From assembly GCA_947472795.1 (NCBI GenBank), contig CANJBL010000002.1:243271-307270 (forward strand): a DNA stretch of 64,000 nucleotides, written 5' to 3'. The notes under the pieces are model-generated. The model made no database searches. It was given only the letters and a program-made list of their open reading frames with translations, and was not told where the DNA came from. Source of the DNA: Fidelibacterota bacterium (lineage in GTDB: Bacteria > Pseudomonadota > Alphaproteobacteria > Rhodospirillales > Rhodospirillaceae). The position numbers and the translations under genes are program-made. Positions 61,497-64,000 of this stretch are shown here, in pieces. The stretch's first letter is position 1; each line of letters begins with the position of its first letter.

Positions 61497-63695
61497 TTAA
61501 AGAACGATGTGGTCGGGCCCCAGCCCCGTTGCCTGACGATCCTGCATTTGCCGGAATGCCGCTTCCAGCGCGCGGGTATAACTAACGGTATCGAACAAAG
61601 GCGCAGTCATCCGATTTTCCGTCAACTTCTGCTTCAAAGCGGCCAAGCGGGAGGGATCGCGCGCGAGCGCGATTGCTAATGCTTCGTAATCGTTCGGCGA
61701 CGAGGTAACCAACTCCGGCAAACCCACCGCTTTTAGCAGGCTGGCTGCCACGCGCGCCGCAAAAGATTCAGCCGTACAGGTGACAATGGGCACACCCGCC
61801 CAAAGTGCGTCGCTGGCCGTGGTGTGGGCGGTGTACGGCAGTGTATCAAGAAAGAGATCGGCTGCGCGATGGCGGGCAAGATGCTCCGCCGGACCGACGC
61901 GCGGCGCAAAAACCAATCGCTCAGCCGCAACCCCGTGCGCGACAGCTTCTTTGCGCAAATTGATGGACACATCTGCATTATCCGCCAAAAGCCACAAAAC
62001 GCTGTCGGGCACAGTTGTCATAATGCGCATCCAGCTGTTGAAGACAGATGGCGTGATCTTGAAGTTGTTGTTGAAACAGCAAAACACAAAACCTTTTTCG
62101 GGCAAGCCGAGCTCCGCGCGCGTAAACACCTTTTCCGCCACATGACGAGCGCGATCATTCGCTTGGTAGCTGCCGGGCATATGCACGACTTTTTCGCTGT
62201 AATACTCGCGAGATGAAGCGGGAATCACCGTGGTATCGGCGATGATATAGTCCATGAACGACGCACCCATGGTGCCTGGATAGCCAAGAAAATTGACCTG
62301 CACGGGCGCTGCACGCAGCGCGAAGATGCCGGGCCGCGATTGGGTGGTATAGCCCACAAGATCCACCGCGATGTCGAGATTGTGCTGCCGCGCCAAAGCG
62401 CAAATTTCGCGATCCGGCTTGTCCGCCACGTCGATGAATTTGTCGAACGCTTTCTCAAGCCGCTTGCGCATGGCATCGCCGGTATTGCGGCCGTAGGAGA
62501 AGCCAATGACTTCGAATGTCTGCCGGTCATGGGCTTCAATGACGCCTGCAAACAGAAACGCCACGGGATGTTCGCGGTAGTCGCTAGAGAAGTAACCTAC
62601 ACGTATCTTACGTCCGGGCTGTGGCGTAACCAGGCCCAGTTCGTCGGGGCGATTGGTCTCCGGATTGGCGACCTCTTTTGTCCAAATCTCTGCGGCCCGA
62701 CGTTGCAGGCCGGGCGTACTCGAAAAAGCGAGCAGCGGCCAAGAGGGCGTCACTTTCTCACCGCGCGCCACTTTCACCAAAACATCTGCGGTGCGCGCTT
62801 CGATCCTGTCCCAGTCGCACATGGACATTTGGGCATGAAGCCTTAACCCCAGCGCGAACGGGTGCCCGGGATTCAGCCTGAGGACCTCGTTGTAATCCAA
62901 TACCGCTTCCGCCGGACGCTTAAGATCCATAAGGGCTCCGGCGCGGCTGGCATATGTGGAATCTCTTGGATTCGTCTCGAGGGCGTTTGTGTATCCCGCA
63001 AGCGCCTCTTCAGACCTGCCTAAGGACATCAGCGCATTCGCACGGTTATGATTGACTGCAGCACTATTGGGCTTGAGACGCAAAAGAGCGTCGTACGATT
63101 CCAAAGCTTCGGCGTGGCGGTTCAGCCGACTCAGGGTCACAGCTAAACCGTTATTGATGTCGAAATCGTCCGGCGCCAAAACGCGCGCGCGCACAAAGCT
63201 CTCCAGCGCCGATTCATTCAGACCAAGGGCCTGGAAAGCACGGCCGCGACGGTAAAGCGCCCCAACATGGCGAGGCTCCAGAGCAATGGCTTTGCTATAA
63301 CTGTTCACCGCTTCGTTAATTCGGCCGAGGTCGCTGAGAATATTGCCACGTGTCGTGTGGAATTCAGCCGATTTGGGACGGAAGGAAAGTGCCTTCTCGA
63401 TACTGCCCAGGGCCTCGTCAAACAGCCGCCGTTTGCGGAGCGTGATGCTGTAATTGCTATAAGCGTCGGCACGGTTCGGATTTTCCGGCTCAAACGTCAG
63501 CGCCTTTCCGATCAAGTTCGTGGCTTTGTGAAACTCGCCCGATTGCAGCGCCAGAATACCGGAGAGATGAAGAGCATCGAAATGATCGGGATCGGCCTCC
63601 AGGATTTCCTGGTAGACGGCTTGCGCTTGCGCACTCTCGCCTTTTTGGTGGAGGGCAAGGCCTTCTTGGAATTTGGCATCAAGTTGCGTGGGCAC
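61497..63695 (-). CDS. TPR-containing GT41 O-glycosyltransferase (OGT/SPINDLY-like), long form
   Basis: The 732-residue protein has about eight TPRs (residues ~5-285) followed by the same catalytic region as its neighbour: IRVGYFSSDYREHPVAFL, FLGYPGTMGASFMDYIIAD, CCFNNNFKITPSVF and LDTLPYTAHTTASDALWAGVPIVTC. The longer TPR superhelix suggests a different acceptor range. The GTG start at 63695 has a weak ribosome-binding site. The two genes are probably a tandem duplication with TPR divergence. Both are on the minus strand, first and second in one transcript. Confidence 0.92.
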   Translation of the reverse strand: MPTQLDAKFQEGLALHQKGESAQAQAVYQEILEADPDHFDALHLSGILALQSGEFHKATNLIGKALTFEPENPNRADAYSNYSITLRKRRLFDEALGSIEKALSFRPKSAEFHTTRGNILSDLGRINEAVNSYSKAIALEPRHVGALYRRGRAFQALGLNESALESFVRARVLAPDDFDINNGLAVTLSRLNRHAEALESYDALLRLKPNSAAVNHNRANALMSLGRSEEALAGYTNALETNPRDSTYASRAGALMDLKRPAEAVLDYNEVLRLNPGHPFALGLRLHAQMSMCDWDRIEARTADVLVKVARGEKVTPSWPLLAFSSTPGLQRRAAEIWTKEVANPETNRPDELGLVTPQPGRKIRVGYFSSDYREHPVAFLFAGVIEAHDRQTFEVIGFSYGRNTGDAMRKRLEKAFDKFIDVADKPDREICALARQHNLDIAVDLVGYTTQSRPGIFALRAAPVQVNFLGYPGTMGASFMDYIIADTTVIPASSREYYSEKVVHMPGSYQANDRARHVAEKVFTRAELGLPEKGFVFCCFNNNFKITPSVFNSWMRIMTTVPDSVLWLLADNADVSINLRKEAVAHGVAAERLVFAPRVGPAEHLARHRAADLFLDTLPYTAHTTASDALWAGVPIVTCTAESFAARVAASLLKAVGLPELVTSSPNDYEALAIALARDPSRLAALKQKLTENRMTAPLFDTVSYTRALEAAFRQMQDRQATGLGPDHIVL

Positions 63696-63770
63696 GACGG
63701 TCTCGGAACAGGGTTAAAGGCGGCGGAGAATAGACCACTGCCCCGCCAAAATCCGAGTCAAAAATCATGC

Positions 63771-63855
63771 CTAGAAATTGCGTGTGACGCCAATTTCACC
63801 GTGGTCGCGGTGGAAGCTGTAAATGCCGATATTGGAATAACGGTCATCGTGCACA
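63771..63855 (-). pseudogene. C-terminal stub of an outer-membrane beta-barrel protein
   Basis: The minus strand encodes HVHDDRYSNIGIYSFHRD then HGEIGVTRNF and a TAG stop at 63773-63771. Alternating aromatic residues and a final Phe are typical of outer-membrane beta-barrel ends (TonB receptor or porin). The frame ends at the IS3-family edge at 63856, so the gene is cut. Confidence 0.6.
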
Positions 63856-64000
63856 TGTACGGCGTCAGCGCCTATGGGACCGAATTGGGGTGGTGAGTTA
63901 AGGAGGGTTTTGGTCTCATCGCAGTGACGGAGGAACGAAGATGAGATCAAAACCCATGACCACGAAGGCGCCTGCTGAGCGGGTGCTCAAGGACATTCGC
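63856..64000 (+). mobile_element. IS3-family insertion sequence, left end (partial)
   Basis: The expected TG-starting end (TGTACGGCGTCAGCGCC) is followed about 85 bases later by an OrfA start. The element continues past the right edge, so its second terminal repeat and target-site duplication cannot be checked. Confidence 0.6.
63941..64000 (+). CDS. IS3-family transposase OrfA, N-terminal part
   Basis: The start at 63941 follows GGAGGAAC. The twenty visible residues end with APAERVLKDIR, the conserved N-terminus of an IS3-family OrfA, which is followed in relatives by RxTRRxxSxEEKIRI. The product is the DNA-binding half of a frameshift-fused transposase. It runs off the window. Confidence 0.7.
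   Translation, partial: MRSKPMTTKAPAERVLKDIR

Overview
The window reads as chromosome of a free-living, flagellated alphaproteobacterium of roughly 60% GC. Markers are a PhyR / EcfG sigma / NepR general stress module, EcfG-type promoters (GGAAC-N16/17-CGTT), methionine synthase encoded as two overlapping genes, GT41 (TPR-OGT) glycosyltransferases, TonB-dependent receptors and sigma-54 promoters of the kind alphaproteobacteria use for late flagellar genes. The order is not certain; a Rhizomicrobium/Micropepsaceae-like organism is a guess. No plasmid, phage or CRISPR signals were seen; one IS3-family element enters at the right edge.

Layout. 0-6.5 kb: envelope-stress and general-stress block: DUF2238, holin-like and DUF883 proteins, DUF3309, Fe superoxide dismutase, DUF1328, entericidin, then phyR, a small conserved protein, ecfG, nepR and a truncated PRC-barrel gene. 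Four full-consensus EcfG promoters and two TGTT variants link most of these genes into one regulon. ecfG carries a frame change in a CG-dinucleotide tract. 6.4-16.6 kb: remnant of a carboxymuconolactone decarboxylase beside its Rrf2 regulator, M28 peptidase, MscS channel, RidA/ABM pair, and a small surface-glycan cluster (TPR-glycosyltransferase, GT2, Wzx-like flippase, GT4, methyltransferase-like protein). 17-31 kb: secreted beta-helix protein with a duplicated C-terminal module, MipA/OmpV protein, a sigma-54-driven 149-residue protein, photolyase, CorA, a ~1000-residue membrane coiled-coil protein with TipN-like architecture, an Atm1-type ABC exporter and an EF-hand protein. 31.7-38.7 kb: split metH, a palindromic intergenic repeat, a PAS histidine kinase and tRNA-Asp(GTC). 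38.7-41 kb: a lower-GC patch with a GT25 enzyme and two unrecognised genes. 41-53.9 kb: SMR exporter, exported NAD-binding protein, Rrf2/TSUP sulfur-type pair, TonB receptor, HtrA protease, alpha/beta hydrolase, pirin/SDR divergent from a LysR regulator, and an aldo-keto reductase.

53.9-64 kb is the most unusual part: a lone fliG, then a perfect sigma-54 promoter driving a 1509-residue protein made almost entirely of about 187 octapeptide repeats (xxL[ST]xxQ[IVL]), rich in Ser/Thr and without a signal peptide, followed tail-to-tail by two paralogous GT41 TPR-O-glycosyltransferases. The arrangement suggests, but does not prove, a giant acceptor protein with dedicated cytoplasmic O-glycosyltransferases, possibly tied to the flagellum. 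A second perfect sigma-54 promoter at 20.7 kb suggests a second member of the same regulon. The right edge holds the C-terminal stub of an outer-membrane barrel gene cut by the IS3-family element.
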